Numbered from the stretch's first letter, positions 43,156-53,312 are shown. The stretch: DNA of 64,000 nucleotides from Aliarcobacter sp. (GCA_028689025.1 JAQTXA010000001.1:124001-188000), one strand, 5' to 3'. The notes: a model not told the origin generated them from the sequence alone. Numbers and translations: made by a program.

Positions 43156-45399
43156 TTAGATTTGGTGATAAATTTGCCCTACACTTATTCCACCATCGTT
43201 TAATGGAATAGTTTTATTGAAGTAAAACTCCCTACCCTGCTCTTGGAATTTATCTATCAAAATTTCAAGAAGTGTTCTGTTTTGAAAAACTCCACCACCT
43301 AAAACTATTGGTAAATCCTTATGAAGATTTGAAATATCTAAAATAATTTGAACTAAAGTATTTATAAATTTTGAGCAAATTTGTTTTTTATCTTTTTCTA
43401 AAACTATCTCTTTTATCATAGGTGTTAAATTGATTTGATTTTCGATTATTTCATAAGTATAACGTTGAGTAATAGTTTTGTCATAATTTTGCTCAATTTG
43501 TAGGCCTGTTTCACCCTCATAGCTTTGAATATGCAAAATATCAGCAAATGATGCAAGTGCATCAAATAAACGCCCTACAGAGCTTGTAAGTGGTGAATTC
43601 AAGCCTTTTTGCCACATTGTGTGAAGCATTTTTATCTCTGTCTCTTTAAAAGCTTTTACACATGGTATTTCAAGAGTTAAAATCTCATCAAGAGAGAAAG
43701 TATCAAAAAGCAGACTCAAAGCCACTCTTTTTGGCTCAAGAACTGCTTTTTCACCGCCTAAAAGTCTAAAATATTTAAAATGATTAACCCTTTTGTACTC
43801 TTTTTTTGAAGCTATAAAAACCTCTCCACCCCATATATTTCCATCATCACCGTATCCTGTTCCATCAAAAATAAAAGCCAATACCTCTTTGTCTAACTTA
43901 TACTCAGCCATCACAGATAAAACATGTGCATAATGGTGTTGGATTTGAATTAACTCTATGGTTGGATTTATCTCTTTTAGTTTTAAAGCAAATTTTGTCG
44001 ATTCATAATTTGGATGTTTATCACAAACTATAACCTCAGGTTCAAAGTCATAAAATCTTTTAAAACTGTTTATAGTTCTCTCAAAATATTCCATTGATTT
44101 TAAAGAGTTTAAATCTGCAATATATGGAGATAAAATTAAATTATTTTCAAAATAAATACTTATAGTAGATTTTTGATTTGCACCAAGAGAAAGTATCTTT
44201 TTTTTACTTTTATTTTCAAAGTTTAAAGCTGTTGGGGCATAACCTCTAGCATTTCTAATCTTTGTAATATCATTTTTAACAATCTGTATAACTGAATCAT
44301 CACTTGCATTTAAAATATCTCTATTATAATCTAAAACAAAATCAACTATATTTGATAGTTTTCCAAGAATTTCATCTTTTGAGATAATAATTGGCTCACC
44401 CTTTAAATTTGCACTTGTTGCAACTATTGGATTATTCAAATATCTAAAAAGTAAATGATGCAATGGTGTATAAGCTATAAAGCACCCAAGATGATTAATA
44501 TTTGGTGCAATTAGTTGTGATAATTCAAAATCTTCTCTCTTTTTTACAAGAACAATAGGCTTATTTCTTGAAGTTAAAATCTCTTCTTCTTTTGATGTTA
44601 AAATTGTATAATTTTTAATATCCTTTATATCTTTAAATATAATTGCAAAAGGCTTATTTAATCGATTCTTTTTAACTCTAAGCTCTTCTATGGTTTTTGT
44701 ATTCTTTGTATCACAAACAAGATGAAAACCACCTATTCCTTTAATAGCTACAATACTACCTTTATTAATCAATTTTGCTACTTCTTCTATGGCTTTTATA
44801 CCTGAAAACAAAACCTCGTCATTTTTATTATACAAAGTTACATTTGGACCACATTTTTCACAAGCAACTGGTTGTGCATGGTATCTTCTATTTGTTGGAT
44901 TTTCATACTCTTTTTTACAATCTTCACACAATTCAAAAGATGCCATTGAAGTATTTACCCTATCATAAGGAACTGTTTTTATTATTGAATATCGTGGACC
45001 ACAATTTGTACAATTTGTTAAACTATAATTGTATCTAAAGTTAGACATATCATTAATATCTTTGATGCAATCATCACAAATTCCCATATCTGGTGAGATA
45101 ATTGTAGATTTATTATTTGAAGTATAACTTTGCTTTATTTCAAAGGTTTTATACTCTTCTTTAGAAATTATTTCTTCTATTTTTATGTCAGTTATAGAAG
45201 ATAGTTCTGGAGGATTTTTTTGAAGTTCTTCTAAAAAGTTTTGACACTTTTTTAAAGATGAATAAATTAAAATATTTACCCCTTTATCATCATTATTAAC
45301 CCAACCTTTTATCTTATATTTTAAAGCTAGGTTATAAATAAAAGGACGAAATCCAACACCTTGAACAACGCCTTTTACTTGAATAAAAAATGATTTCAT
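43156..45399 (-). CDS. hypF: Hydrogenase maturation carbamoyltransferase HypF
   Basis: HypF makes carbamoyl-adenylate from carbamoyl phosphate and transfers the carbamoyl group to HypE. The 747-residue protein shows all domains: an acylphosphatase domain (GVVQGVGFRPFIYN, residues 9-22), two zinc fingers (CDDCIKD, NCTNCGPRYS, CEDCKKEY, ACEKCGP; about 105-190), a YrdC-like domain (about 205-385) and a Kae1-like C-terminal domain (FIFDGTGYGDDGNIWGGE). Unusually for the locus, it lies far from the other hyp genes and just downstream of the DUF389 gene. RBS GGAAG precedes the ATG. No TGAA palindrome is evident in its 85-bp leader. Confidence 0.97.
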   Translation of the reverse strand: MKSFFIQVKGVVQGVGFRPFIYNLALKYKIKGWVNNDDKGVNILIYSSLKKCQNFLEELQKNPPELSSITDIKIEEIISKEEYKTFEIKQSYTSNNKSTIISPDMGICDDCIKDINDMSNFRYNYSLTNCTNCGPRYSIIKTVPYDRVNTSMASFELCEDCKKEYENPTNRRYHAQPVACEKCGPNVTLYNKNDEVLFSGIKAIEEVAKLINKGSIVAIKGIGGFHLVCDTKNTKTIEELRVKKNRLNKPFAIIFKDIKDIKNYTILTSKEEEILTSRNKPIVLVKKREDFELSQLIAPNINHLGCFIAYTPLHHLLFRYLNNPIVATSANLKGEPIIISKDEILGKLSNIVDFVLDYNRDILNASDDSVIQIVKNDITKIRNARGYAPTALNFENKSKKKILSLGANQKSTISIYFENNLILSPYIADLNSLKSMEYFERTINSFKRFYDFEPEVIVCDKHPNYESTKFALKLKEINPTIELIQIQHHYAHVLSVMAEYKLDKEVLAFIFDGTGYGDDGNIWGGEVFIASKKEYKRVNHFKYFRLLGGEKAVLEPKRVALSLLFDTFSLDEILTLEIPCVKAFKETEIKMLHTMWQKGLNSPLTSSVGRLFDALASFADILHIQSYEGETGLQIEQNYDKTITQRYTYEIIENQINLTPMIKEIVLEKDKKQICSKFINTLVQIILDISNLHKDLPIVLGGGVFQNRTLLEILIDKFQEQGREFYFNKTIPLNDGGISVGQIYHQI

Positions 45400-45484
45400 A
45401 AAAACTTCCAGAATAATTAATTTATTTGCTTTGGATTATAAAAGATTATTCCTTATTCTTAGTTGTTTTAAAAAGTATTTCTTA

Positions 45485-47398
45485 TTAATCTATTTGTATT
45501 ACTGGTGTTATTTTTAAAACTATTTGCTTATTTACTGTTTCTTGTAACTTATTTTTGATTATTATATAATCCTCAAATGAGAGATGTTTATCTGAAATAA
45601 GTTCAATATTTATAAGTATTTTATTTTTCTCATTTTGTATTGTTTGTATTTTAAATTCTACTTTTTTATCTTCTAAAACTATAGATTTAACACTATTTAA
45701 TTTATTGAAATAATCATATTTATCAACTACTTTCATAAATGATAAAGATAGAGGTATTGAAATAAATGCCATTAAAATAAAAGTATAAAGCAGACCTTTT
45801 TTAGCTTTTTTAAGGGGCGCAAAACCTAAAACAATAAAAGTTAATGCTGCACTTAAAGTAATCCCAACTAAGTTAGTAATAAAAAGTAAAAAAGAGCCAT
45901 AAATTACATCGATATTTCCAATCCCAATTCCAATCCCAATTACACTCAAAGGTGGGATTAAAGCAACAGCAATAGCAACTCCTGCAAGAGATTTTACAAC
46001 CTCCTCTTTTGAGTAGGCATAAGCACCTGCCATTCCAGAAAAAATAGCAACCATTAAATCTAATAGATTAGGATTTACTCGCCCTTGAATCTCTTGTGTT
46101 ATTTGCTCTAAAGGTATTAAGAGTGTATAAATACTAGAAAATAGTAAAGCTAAAATAACACCCAAAATTAAGGTTCTTGTACTTTGGAATAATAAAAATT
46201 TATCTGCTCTTATTACACCCATTGATAAAGATATAATAGGAGACATTAAAGGGGCTAATATCATAGCTCCAATAATCACAGGTGTTGAGTTTGCAAAAAG
46301 CCCTGTAGTTGCTAATAGAGTACTTAAAATCATTAATGTGGCATAGATATAAGAAAACTTCGCACTATCTTTTAAAACAGCTAATAAATCTTTAAAATCT
46401 TCATCTGTTGCTTTTTTAATTAAAGGTAGTTTTCCCTCAATTAAAATTGTACTTAATTCAGCTTTTGGCAAAGAGTTTAATTTTATAACATCTTTTTCTT
46501 CAATTGCTTTGTCATCATTTTTTACTATTTCTAATAAATCTCTTCCTAAATGCAGATTTATACAATCTTGTAATACTTCAAGTTCAATAGTTTTAGATTG
46601 ATGTAAATCTTTATTATCAATTTGATAATCTAACATTTCATTGGAAGAGACAGTTAGTTTTGAAGCTTTTATAAATCCCAAACTTTTTGGCAATGACATT
46701 AAAGAAATTTTTTGATAAAAAAAGATTGTCAATAAATACCAAACATAAGAGATTAAAGAAGTTGGAGCTAGAATATAAGCATTTAGTTTTCCATCATGAA
46801 TAGATAATTCATCTCTAATTGCTGATTCTTGAGTGGCTATACTTAAATGTTCAAGTACTGTAATTCCTGAAGCTGCTGTTTGTATTGTTTGCTTTTCTGA
46901 AGTAGTTAGTGTATAACTTTTAAATCTAATATTTTTAAAATGATCAAAAAATATCTTGATTTTATTAAATCTGCTATTTTCATTATAATCATAACTATTC
47001 ATTCCATGCATATCACCAATAGAGATACGATTAAAAGCAAGATAATCATTACACTTTAATAAATCTATTTTACTTAAAAGCTCAGGATTAAATGCATCAT
47101 CAATAGCATCATTAATATTTTTTGAAATAGCATAGTTTTTTATTGTATCTAATGAGTTTTCATGGGGGATAATTGCAATTGATATTTGTTTATCTAAGTG
47201 ATTTTGAAAAAAAGTTTTAATTTCATCATCACCTAAAAATAAAAGAAATAATATATCTTTATCTCTTTTGTCATCAAATATTTTTTCTAGGGTAAAAGTA
47301 GATATTTCACTTTTATATTTTTCTTTTATATAATTAAATATCTCATCTAGAATTTTTTTATCTTTTTCTTGGCTAATAAAATAGACATTTTTGTACAC
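45485..47398 (-). CDS. DUF389/TIGR00341-family membrane protein
   Basis: The 637-residue protein has a soluble N-terminal region of about 340 residues with an alpha/beta look and acidic motifs (DKRDKDILFLLFLGDDEIKT), followed by the DUF389 membrane domain: six or more TM segments with ANSTPVIIGAMILAPLMSPI, the hallmark of the family, and SLAGVAIAVALIPPLSVIGI. A soluble C-terminal tail follows. The function is unknown. Start is GTG at 47398 with AAGGA eight bases upstream. It lies between hydE and hypF on the same strand, 42 bp after hydE, so it may be read with the hydrogenase genes. Confidence 0.85.
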   Translation of the reverse strand: MYKNVYFISQEKDKKILDEIFNYIKEKYKSEISTFTLEKIFDDKRDKDILFLLFLGDDEIKTFFQNHLDKQISIAIIPHENSLDTIKNYAISKNINDAIDDAFNPELLSKIDLLKCNDYLAFNRISIGDMHGMNSYDYNENSRFNKIKIFFDHFKNIRFKSYTLTTSEKQTIQTAASGITVLEHLSIATQESAIRDELSIHDGKLNAYILAPTSLISYVWYLLTIFFYQKISLMSLPKSLGFIKASKLTVSSNEMLDYQIDNKDLHQSKTIELEVLQDCINLHLGRDLLEIVKNDDKAIEEKDVIKLNSLPKAELSTILIEGKLPLIKKATDEDFKDLLAVLKDSAKFSYIYATLMILSTLLATTGLFANSTPVIIGAMILAPLMSPIISLSMGVIRADKFLLFQSTRTLILGVILALLFSSIYTLLIPLEQITQEIQGRVNPNLLDLMVAIFSGMAGAYAYSKEEVVKSLAGVAIAVALIPPLSVIGIGIGIGNIDVIYGSFLLFITNLVGITLSAALTFIVLGFAPLKKAKKGLLYTFILMAFISIPLSLSFMKVVDKYDYFNKLNSVKSIVLEDKKVEFKIQTIQNEKNKILINIELISDKHLSFEDYIIIKNKLQETVNKQIVLKITPVIQID

Positions 47399-47440
47399 TA
47401 TCTAATCCTTTTTTTAGATTATATAGTCTACTAAGTCCTT

Positions 47441-48973
47441 TTAATAATCTAGTGGATACTCTTTTGGCAAAATGATATTATAAGTTTTACTTAGAGTTTT
47501 ATTTGTTTTTGAAAGTATTATTGAATTTGCAAACATATTTCCACATAAAACAATATCATTTGTTTTTGTATCATTTGCTATTTCATTTACATAATTACAA
47601 ATAAATTCACTCAAACTTTCATAAAAAGAGTAAATCAAAGTTATATTATCAACATCTGCCATTTTATATGCCATTATTGATTGAACAATTCTTCTATAGT
47701 CCAAATAGTTTACTCCATCTAAACTTACAAGCTTCATATCAATTTGAATACCACTTGTCAAATTTGTATTTAAAGCTAAATCTTCAAACTCTTTTGCACT
47801 GTTTATTCCTAAAACTTTTGCACACATATTTATAATTGATTCAAAACCATTTGTATCTTGTGGAACTTCACCTTCTAAAACAGTTGGGAATTTTTTAGAA
47901 TAATTTGCAATTAATCTTGCACAATGTTCATCAATATCTGAAATCTCTTCAAAGCAGTTTTTTATGCTATTGTGAATATTTGGAATAGAGATAATATCTT
48001 TTATTCCCTTTGTTGGGATATTCACTGAAATTGAACTTTTGTGAGAATTTTGAGAAAAATAAACTCCAATAGATGTAACTAATCTTTTTGCATTTTGAGC
48101 TAAAACTGCTTTAAAAACTCCACCATTATCATCAAAATAATCTTTTGAAGAGTTGTATTTTTTATTTGCTACAAAATCATATTTTGGAAATAAACCTTTA
48201 TCTCCATGAATAATTAGATTTTGTTCTTTGAAATATGTGATTTTTAATCCATCTTGATAAACTTCATCATTTACATATAAAACTTGATTTATTCCATTCT
48301 CTTTTAAAGCTTTTGCAAATAAAACCACTTGTTTATCATCAGGAATTTTTGCATAAATAAAGTTTGTAGATGAAAACTCTTTGTTTGCATTTTTTAATAT
48401 TTTAAATTTTAGTTTTACTAAAGGTCGCTCAATTGAGCAAAGTAGTTGATAATCTTTCATATTTATATCAAAAGTTTCTTCTACTTTTGTAATATCTGTA
48501 ATCAAAAGTTTAACTTCAAAACCTTTGTTTTCAAAATCTTCTCTAATATTTTTATTTGGTAAAAAATAGTCTTTTAAACCATTTTGTGTTTCAAATCTTG
48601 AAACTCCGCCTTTTGTAATTTTTACAATATCATTTAAAAAGTCTATATGATTCTCTTCTATGATATTCTTTATTACATCATTTGTAAGAATTGTTAAATT
48701 TTGTTTTATTTCAAAATCTTCTACCTCTTTTAAAGTTTCATCATAAGATTCTACAACGTAAGATTTTCCTATAAAAATACTAAGTGGTAATTTTCTTTCT
48801 AACAAAGCAAAAAAATCTTCTATCTCTTGAGCAAGAGCATCTACAATAATTAGTATAAAACCATTATATTGTTTGCAAGTGGCTTTTATTTTAGCCTCTG
48901 TTATTAAACTTTCAATAATATATTTAAAATATAGATTTGTAGTGTTAAATTCTATTTTATAAATTAATTGCAT
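47441..48973 (-). CDS. hydE: HydE-type hydrogenase accessory protein (HypF C-terminal-like)
   Basis: A 510-residue protein that follows hydABCD, the position of hydE in Wolinella and Helicobacter. The C-terminal region (LDYRRIVQSIMAYKMADVDN; ICNYVNEIANDTKTNDIVLC) resembles the end of HypF/Kae1-type domains without zinc fingers or acylphosphatase. Residues 275-330 carry NNGG-like and KAVLAQNAKRL segments. Exact biochemistry is not established; HydE is needed for hydrogenase activity in Campylobacterota. I chose ATG at 48973 (MQLIYKIEF) over ATG at 48991: both overlap hydD, and the former has AGAAGA upstream. No TGAA palindrome is seen within the operon. Confidence 0.75.
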   Translation of the reverse strand: MQLIYKIEFNTTNLYFKYIIESLITEAKIKATCKQYNGFILIIVDALAQEIEDFFALLERKLPLSIFIGKSYVVESYDETLKEVEDFEIKQNLTILTNDVIKNIIEENHIDFLNDIVKITKGGVSRFETQNGLKDYFLPNKNIREDFENKGFEVKLLITDITKVEETFDINMKDYQLLCSIERPLVKLKFKILKNANKEFSSTNFIYAKIPDDKQVVLFAKALKENGINQVLYVNDEVYQDGLKITYFKEQNLIIHGDKGLFPKYDFVANKKYNSSKDYFDDNGGVFKAVLAQNAKRLVTSIGVYFSQNSHKSSISVNIPTKGIKDIISIPNIHNSIKNCFEEISDIDEHCARLIANYSKKFPTVLEGEVPQDTNGFESIINMCAKVLGINSAKEFEDLALNTNLTSGIQIDMKLVSLDGVNYLDYRRIVQSIMAYKMADVDNITLIYSFYESLSEFICNYVNEIANDTKTNDIVLCGNMFANSIILSKTNKTLSKTYNIILPKEYPLDY

Positions 48974-49550
48974 GGGTAAAATCTTCTTCATTTGGGATTC
49001 TTGTTAAATGTTCACCGTTGTAACTTCCTATCATACTTTTTACTACATCACTAATTTTTATATCATTTACTTTTGTAGCTTTAATTCCAAGGCTTTCTAT
49101 CTCTTTTATACCATTTAAAATAAACTCTTCAAATTTATTTTCCATCTCACTTGTTAGACCAATTTGAACAGTTTCAATATCTTTTGGAATTATTCCAATT
49201 ATTGTCACATTTGCATGAGAATCTAAAACAGATACAATTTCTAACATCTCAACAATTTCAACTTCATGGGCTGTTTTTCTATAAGTTCCTAGTCCTAAAA
49301 GTACATCAGATGGAAGTCTATAAATTCCTCCAACCTCATCTTCAATAGACACAGTATCTAAAATAATAACATTGTCATACTCTTGAAAATATGCCATTAG
49401 TTTAAACCCTAATGTCCCACCATCAATTATCTCTAAATCTTTATCATCAAACTCGTAATTTTGACTAATATACTCAGAAGCGTAAATACCAATACCTTCA
49501 TCTTTAAAAAGCATATTTCCAACACCAATTACAATATTTCTTTTTTTCAT
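48957..49550 (-). CDS. hydD: Hydrogenase maturation protease HydD/HyaD family
   Basis: The 197-residue nickel-dependent endopeptidase removes the C-terminal extension of HydB after nickel insertion. The signatures are GVGNMLFKDEGIG (residues 9-21, with the metal-binding Glu), DGGTLGFKL (about 43-51), ILDTVSI with an Asp ligand near 65 and T-x-H-E-V-E near 94 (KTAHEVEIVEML). It starts 45 bp after hydC; the terminator-like stem 49571-49588 lies in that gap. The end overlaps hydE by 17 bases. Confidence 0.95.
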   Translation of the reverse strand: MKKRNIVIGVGNMLFKDEGIGIYASEYISQNYEFDDKDLEIIDGGTLGFKLMAYFQEYDNVIILDTVSIEDEVGGIYRLPSDVLLGLGTYRKTAHEVEIVEMLEIVSVLDSHANVTIIGIIPKDIETVQIGLTSEMENKFEEFILNGIKEIESLGIKATKVNDIKISDVVKSMIGSYNGEHLTRIPNEEDFTHAINL

Positions 49551-49570
49551 AAATTACACCTTTAAATGAA

Positions 49571-49588
49571 AAGGGGCTTTCGCCCCTT
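49571..49588 (-). terminator. GC-rich hairpin between hydC and hydD
   Basis: AAGGGGC, a 4-base loop and GCCCCTT form a strong stem; read on the operon sense strand it is followed by TTCATTT. It is an intrinsic terminator or attenuator placed after the three structural genes. Partial read-through would lower expression of hydD and hydE relative to hydABC. Confidence 0.75.
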
Positions 49589-49595
49589 GTTTTCT

Positions 49596-50300
49596 CTATT
49601 TTTTTTCTTCTTCTCTTACAAACTTACTTCCGCCAATGACAATAGCAATGTCACCCTCTTTCCAGAAGATTGTTCTCCAGATTTGATAATAAATATGACA
49701 CATTACCCAAACTAGAATTAAATACATTGATGTATGATGAGCAATTCTAACACCCATATTTCCACCAAATACATTTAAAGTCCAATCAGTTGTAAAGTGA
49801 AGCATCCAAGGCCACCAAGATCCAATAGAACTCTCACCTGATGCTAAACCATGAACATAAAGTTGAAGTCCAGTAAATAACATAAATATTAATAATAGAT
49901 GGAATATTGTGAAAAATACAATATTATAACTATCACTATGTGATGAATCAAATTTCTTTCTTCTATTAAAAGTAATTAGATTTAAGAATACTTCACAAAA
50001 TTCAACTATATTTTTTATAGTTGGTATTAGTTTTTTATATGGTTTTTCAAATCTTGAAAAGAAATATAAATAACCAATTATTACAGCAGTTACATCAAAG
50101 ATAATTGCAACTATAAAATGCCCCCATCTATTCCATGCCATTACATACTTATCCACAGCAGGATCAGCAATAAATGATTGGTAATAAGGGTGACCTATAT
50201 ATAAACCGGTTATAACAGCAACTACCATACATATAGCATTAGCCCAATGTATGATTCGCATAGTTCCTGTCATTCTTTTAACCTCTTTAATGTTAGGCAC
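49596..50300 (-). CDS. hydC: [NiFe]-hydrogenase cytochrome b subunit
   Basis: HydC is the di-haem cytochrome b membrane anchor that passes electrons from HydA to menaquinone. The 234-residue protein has about four TM helices with conserved His: RIIHWANAICMVVAVITGLY, WNRWGHFIVAIIFDVTAVII, FHLLLIFMLFTGLQLYVHG and RIAHHTSMYLILVWVMCHIY. I chose GTG at 50300 (MPNIKEVKRM) instead of the TTG at 50315, because GGAGG lies eight bases upstream of it inside the end of hydB. The two genes overlap by 8 bases. Transcription continues to hydD through the hairpin at 49571. Confidence 0.93.
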   Translation of the reverse strand: MPNIKEVKRMTGTMRIIHWANAICMVVAVITGLYIGHPYYQSFIADPAVDKYVMAWNRWGHFIVAIIFDVTAVIIGYLYFFSRFEKPYKKLIPTIKNIVEFCEVFLNLITFNRRKKFDSSHSDSYNIVFFTIFHLLLIFMLFTGLQLYVHGLASGESSIGSWWPWMLHFTTDWTLNVFGGNMGVRIAHHTSMYLILVWVMCHIYYQIWRTIFWKEGDIAIVIGGSKFVREEEKK

Positions 50301-52035
50301 GGCTTGTTCCTCCAATTGGATCTACTTTATAAACACCTAATTCTTTACCTTTTGTGTCAACAATATGTACAGCACAAGCAATACAAGGGTCAAAACTATG
50401 GATTGTTCTTAAAATCTCAAGTGGTTGATCCACATTTGCTACTTTTGTACCAATTAATGCTGATTCATAAGCACCCATTCTTCCTTTATAATCTCTTGGA
50501 GCTGCATTCCAAGTTGATGGAACTACCGCTTGATAATTTATTACTTTTCCATCTTTGATTTTAATCCAATGTCCTAAACCACCTCTTGGAGCTTCAGCCA
50601 TTCCATAACCTTGAGCCTCTTTTGAAACATTCTCAAAATTAAATTCAGTCCATGTTGATAAATCTCCATGGGCTACATTTGAAGCTAATTCATCAACCCA
50701 TTCCATCATAACATCAACCATAAGTTCTGTTTCAATTGCACGAGCTGCAGTTCTACCAACTGTTGAAAATAATACAGCTGTTGGTAAGTTTCCGTTTTTT
50801 AAGAATGTTGTTACATATTTAGAAATTCTCTCATCACCACGTGCAACACCTACTATCATTCTAGCTAGTGGTCCAACTTCCATTCTTTCGTCATCATATA
50901 ATGGAGATTTAATCCAAGAATATTTTTTAGTTGTATCAAGATAAGCAATATTGTCTTCTTTTTTACCAAAACCAGTATATGCAGGTTTAGTAACACCTTC
51001 AAATGGATGTAAATTTGTATTACCTTCATACCAAGCATGAGTAACATCTTCTGTAATTTTTGTTTGGTCAATATCAAATACTTTTGATAAATCTTTGTTT
51101 TTTACAATTCCTGATGGGAATAATTTTGCTGCTTCATAGAATGGTGTATCATCAAGTCTAAAGTCTCCATAACACATATAGTTTCCTAAACCACCACCAA
51201 TTCCTTCTAATGCTTCACCAGCATACATTGTTCCAGCCATATAAACATCTGGTAAATATGCTTCTTTAGTGAATTTTTGACCTCTTTTTAGAATTTGCTT
51301 AAATTCAGCAATTCTTGCAGGATTTTTAATATCTTGAACACAAGTTACTCCACCTACAACAAATGATTGTGGATGTGGATTTTTTCCACCAAAAATAGCC
51401 ATCATTTTTGCTAAATCTCTTTGTAATTCTAAAGCATCTAAATAGTGAGAAAGTCCAATTAAGTTTTGCTCAGGAGTTAGTTTAAATCCTTTACTTCCCC
51501 AATATGCGTTTCCAAAGATTCCAAGTCTTCCTTGTTTTACATATCTTGTTACTCTTTCTTGAACTTGTGCATAAACATCTTCTGTTGCATTCCATGGTCT
51601 GTGACCTGAAACTGCTGCCCATTTTTGAGCTTCTGCAACTGTTGCTTTTGGATCAGCTTTTAAAGCTTCTGTAATATCAACCCAGTCAAGTGCATGTAAA
51701 TGATAGAAATGAACAATATGGTCATGTACATATAAAGCACCTTGAATAAGGTTTCTTACTAATCTTGCATTTTTAGGAATAGTAATTTTAAACGCATGTT
51801 CAACTGCTTCAATACTTCTTTGATAGTGAGTTCCTGTACAAACTCCACAAATTCTCATTGCTAATAGACCACAATCTCTTGGGTCTCTTCCTTTTAAAAT
51901 CTCTTCAATCCCTCTAAACATTGTTGATGAAGAATAAGCATCTACTACAGTATTGTTTTCATCTATAATTGCTTCAATTCTAAGATGTCCTTCAATTCTT
52001 GTAATTGGATCAATTACTAAGTGTTTATTTGCCAT
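50293..52035 (-). CDS. hydB: [NiFe]-hydrogenase large subunit
   Basis: The large subunit of the periplasm-facing uptake hydrogenase binds the NiFe site. The 580-residue protein has the L1 motif RICGVCTGTH at 61-70 and the L2 motif DPCIACAVH at 549-557, which provide the four Cys ligands. The 23 residues after His557 form the C-terminal extension to be cleaved by HydD. There is no signal peptide; export is by hitch-hiking with the Tat signal of HydA. It overlaps hydA by one base (TAATG). It appears complete. Confidence 0.97.
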   Translation of the reverse strand: MANKHLVIDPITRIEGHLRIEAIIDENNTVVDAYSSSTMFRGIEEILKGRDPRDCGLLAMRICGVCTGTHYQRSIEAVEHAFKITIPKNARLVRNLIQGALYVHDHIVHFYHLHALDWVDITEALKADPKATVAEAQKWAAVSGHRPWNATEDVYAQVQERVTRYVKQGRLGIFGNAYWGSKGFKLTPEQNLIGLSHYLDALELQRDLAKMMAIFGGKNPHPQSFVVGGVTCVQDIKNPARIAEFKQILKRGQKFTKEAYLPDVYMAGTMYAGEALEGIGGGLGNYMCYGDFRLDDTPFYEAAKLFPSGIVKNKDLSKVFDIDQTKITEDVTHAWYEGNTNLHPFEGVTKPAYTGFGKKEDNIAYLDTTKKYSWIKSPLYDDERMEVGPLARMIVGVARGDERISKYVTTFLKNGNLPTAVLFSTVGRTAARAIETELMVDVMMEWVDELASNVAHGDLSTWTEFNFENVSKEAQGYGMAEAPRGGLGHWIKIKDGKVINYQAVVPSTWNAAPRDYKGRMGAYESALIGTKVANVDQPLEILRTIHSFDPCIACAVHIVDTKGKELGVYKVDPIGGTSRA

Positions 52036-53270
52036 TATTTATCTTCCCCTTCATTTGATTTTTTTCCTGCAACTGCTGATGCCACTGCATGAACTCCAAT
52101 ACCAATAGCTGTCGCTGTTAATAATCCTAAACCAAACTCATCTACAGTTTTTTCAACTCCACCAGTTGGTGCTTTGATTTTTGCATCTGCCATTGGTCTT
52201 TCATAAGCATATTTATCCCAGAACTGTGGCTCTGAACATCCAATACATCCTCTTCCTACACCAATTGGCCAGTTTGTACCTTCGTTATATCTAATAATTG
52301 AACAGTTATTAAATGTCATTGGACCTTTACAACCAACTTTATATAAACAGAAGTTGTTTTTAGCACCTTCATCTCCCCACTCTTCAACAAACTCACCAGC
52401 ATCAAAGTGAGCTCTTCTTTCACAGTTATCATGAATTCTATAACCAAATGCAAATTTTGGTCTTAAAAGTGAATCAAGTTCAGGAATTTGACCTGTTAAA
52501 ACATAATGTAAAACAACCCCAACCATATTTGCAGGATTTGCAGGACATGCTGGAATATTGATAATTGGTTTACCTTTTACTATATCCATAACACCCACAG
52601 CACCTGTTGGATTTGGAGCAGCTGCTGGAATTCCTCCAAATGTAGCACAAGTACCAACGGCAACAACTGCAGCTGAATCTTTTGCCATTCTTACAAGGTG
52701 ATCATGAAAAGTCTCTCCACTTGCACCAATAGTTCCATATTGACCATTCATAGCCATTGGAATTGCACCTTCAACAAATAATAAATATTTACCTTTGAAA
52801 TGCTCAACTGCTTCTTCTAATTGTTTATCAGCATCATGTCCCGCACAAGCTTGTAAAGTTTCATGATACTCTAAACTTAATACATCAAATAATAAGTCGT
52901 CAACTGTTGGAGCAGAACTTCTTAAAAGTGCTTCAGAATTTCCAGCACAATCTTGTAATTCAATCCAAATAACTGGAACTCTATTCATAAGTTCAGTAGC
53001 TTCAGCAACAAGAGGGGCAAACATAGGAGGTAACATAAGTGTAGCAGTTGTTGCACTAACCCACTTTAAGAAATCTCTTCTATTTACTCCTTCACTCTCT
53101 ATTACATCCATTAAATCAATATCTTTAAGTGCTGGTTGCGCTTTTAATACTGATAAACGGCTTTTAACTTTTTCAAATAATGAGTTATAGTATTCTTCAC
53201 CCTTATTTGTTTCAACTTTCCCCGATTTTTGGGTAAAAACTTTTTTTACCATCTCTTGCGAATCAATCAT
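52035..53270 (-). CDS. hydA: [NiFe]-hydrogenase small subunit with Tat signal
   Basis: The Fe-S small subunit relays electrons from HydB to HydC. The 411-residue protein has a long N-region before the twin-arginine motif (NRRDFLKW, Arg64-Arg65), hydrophobic 71-86, then the mature domain and a C-terminal TM anchor (about 378-400, LLTATAIGIGVHAVASAVAG). Cluster ligands seen are VGTCATFGGI, PACPANP, the distal His/Cys set (IHDNCERR, NNFCLYKVGCKG) and the medial set (NNCSIIRYNEG, GRGCIGCSEP). The proximal C-x2-C is C108-A-G-N111 here, with Asn in the second position, and there is an extra Cys142. Start is supported by AAGGAGCAAGAGGT. Confidence 0.96.
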   Translation of the reverse strand: MIDSQEMVKKVFTQKSGKVETNKGEEYYNSLFEKVKSRLSVLKAQPALKDIDLMDVIESEGVNRRDFLKWVSATTATLMLPPMFAPLVAEATELMNRVPVIWIELQDCAGNSEALLRSSAPTVDDLLFDVLSLEYHETLQACAGHDADKQLEEAVEHFKGKYLLFVEGAIPMAMNGQYGTIGASGETFHDHLVRMAKDSAAVVAVGTCATFGGIPAAAPNPTGAVGVMDIVKGKPIINIPACPANPANMVGVVLHYVLTGQIPELDSLLRPKFAFGYRIHDNCERRAHFDAGEFVEEWGDEGAKNNFCLYKVGCKGPMTFNNCSIIRYNEGTNWPIGVGRGCIGCSEPQFWDKYAYERPMADAKIKAPTGGVEKTVDEFGLGLLTATAIGIGVHAVASAVAGKKSNEGEDK

Positions 53271-53286
53271 ACCTCTTGCTCCTTAA

Positions 53287-53312
53287 AAATGAATGTTCAT
53301 TTACTTATTGTA
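53287..53312 (-). promoter_or_regulatory. hydA promoter -10 with overlapping operator
   Basis: On the minus strand a TACAAT -10 (53312-53307) is followed four bases later by AAATGAACATTCATTT (53302-53287), an inverted repeat TGAA-N2-TTCA with 7-bp arms that lies 17-32 bp upstream of the hydA ATG. The spacing of the half-sites is shorter than at the other operators (N2 instead of N6), so the same protein may bind differently. A weak, 14-of-19 match to the 19-bp element (53341-53359) lies upstream of the -10. Confidence 0.55.
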
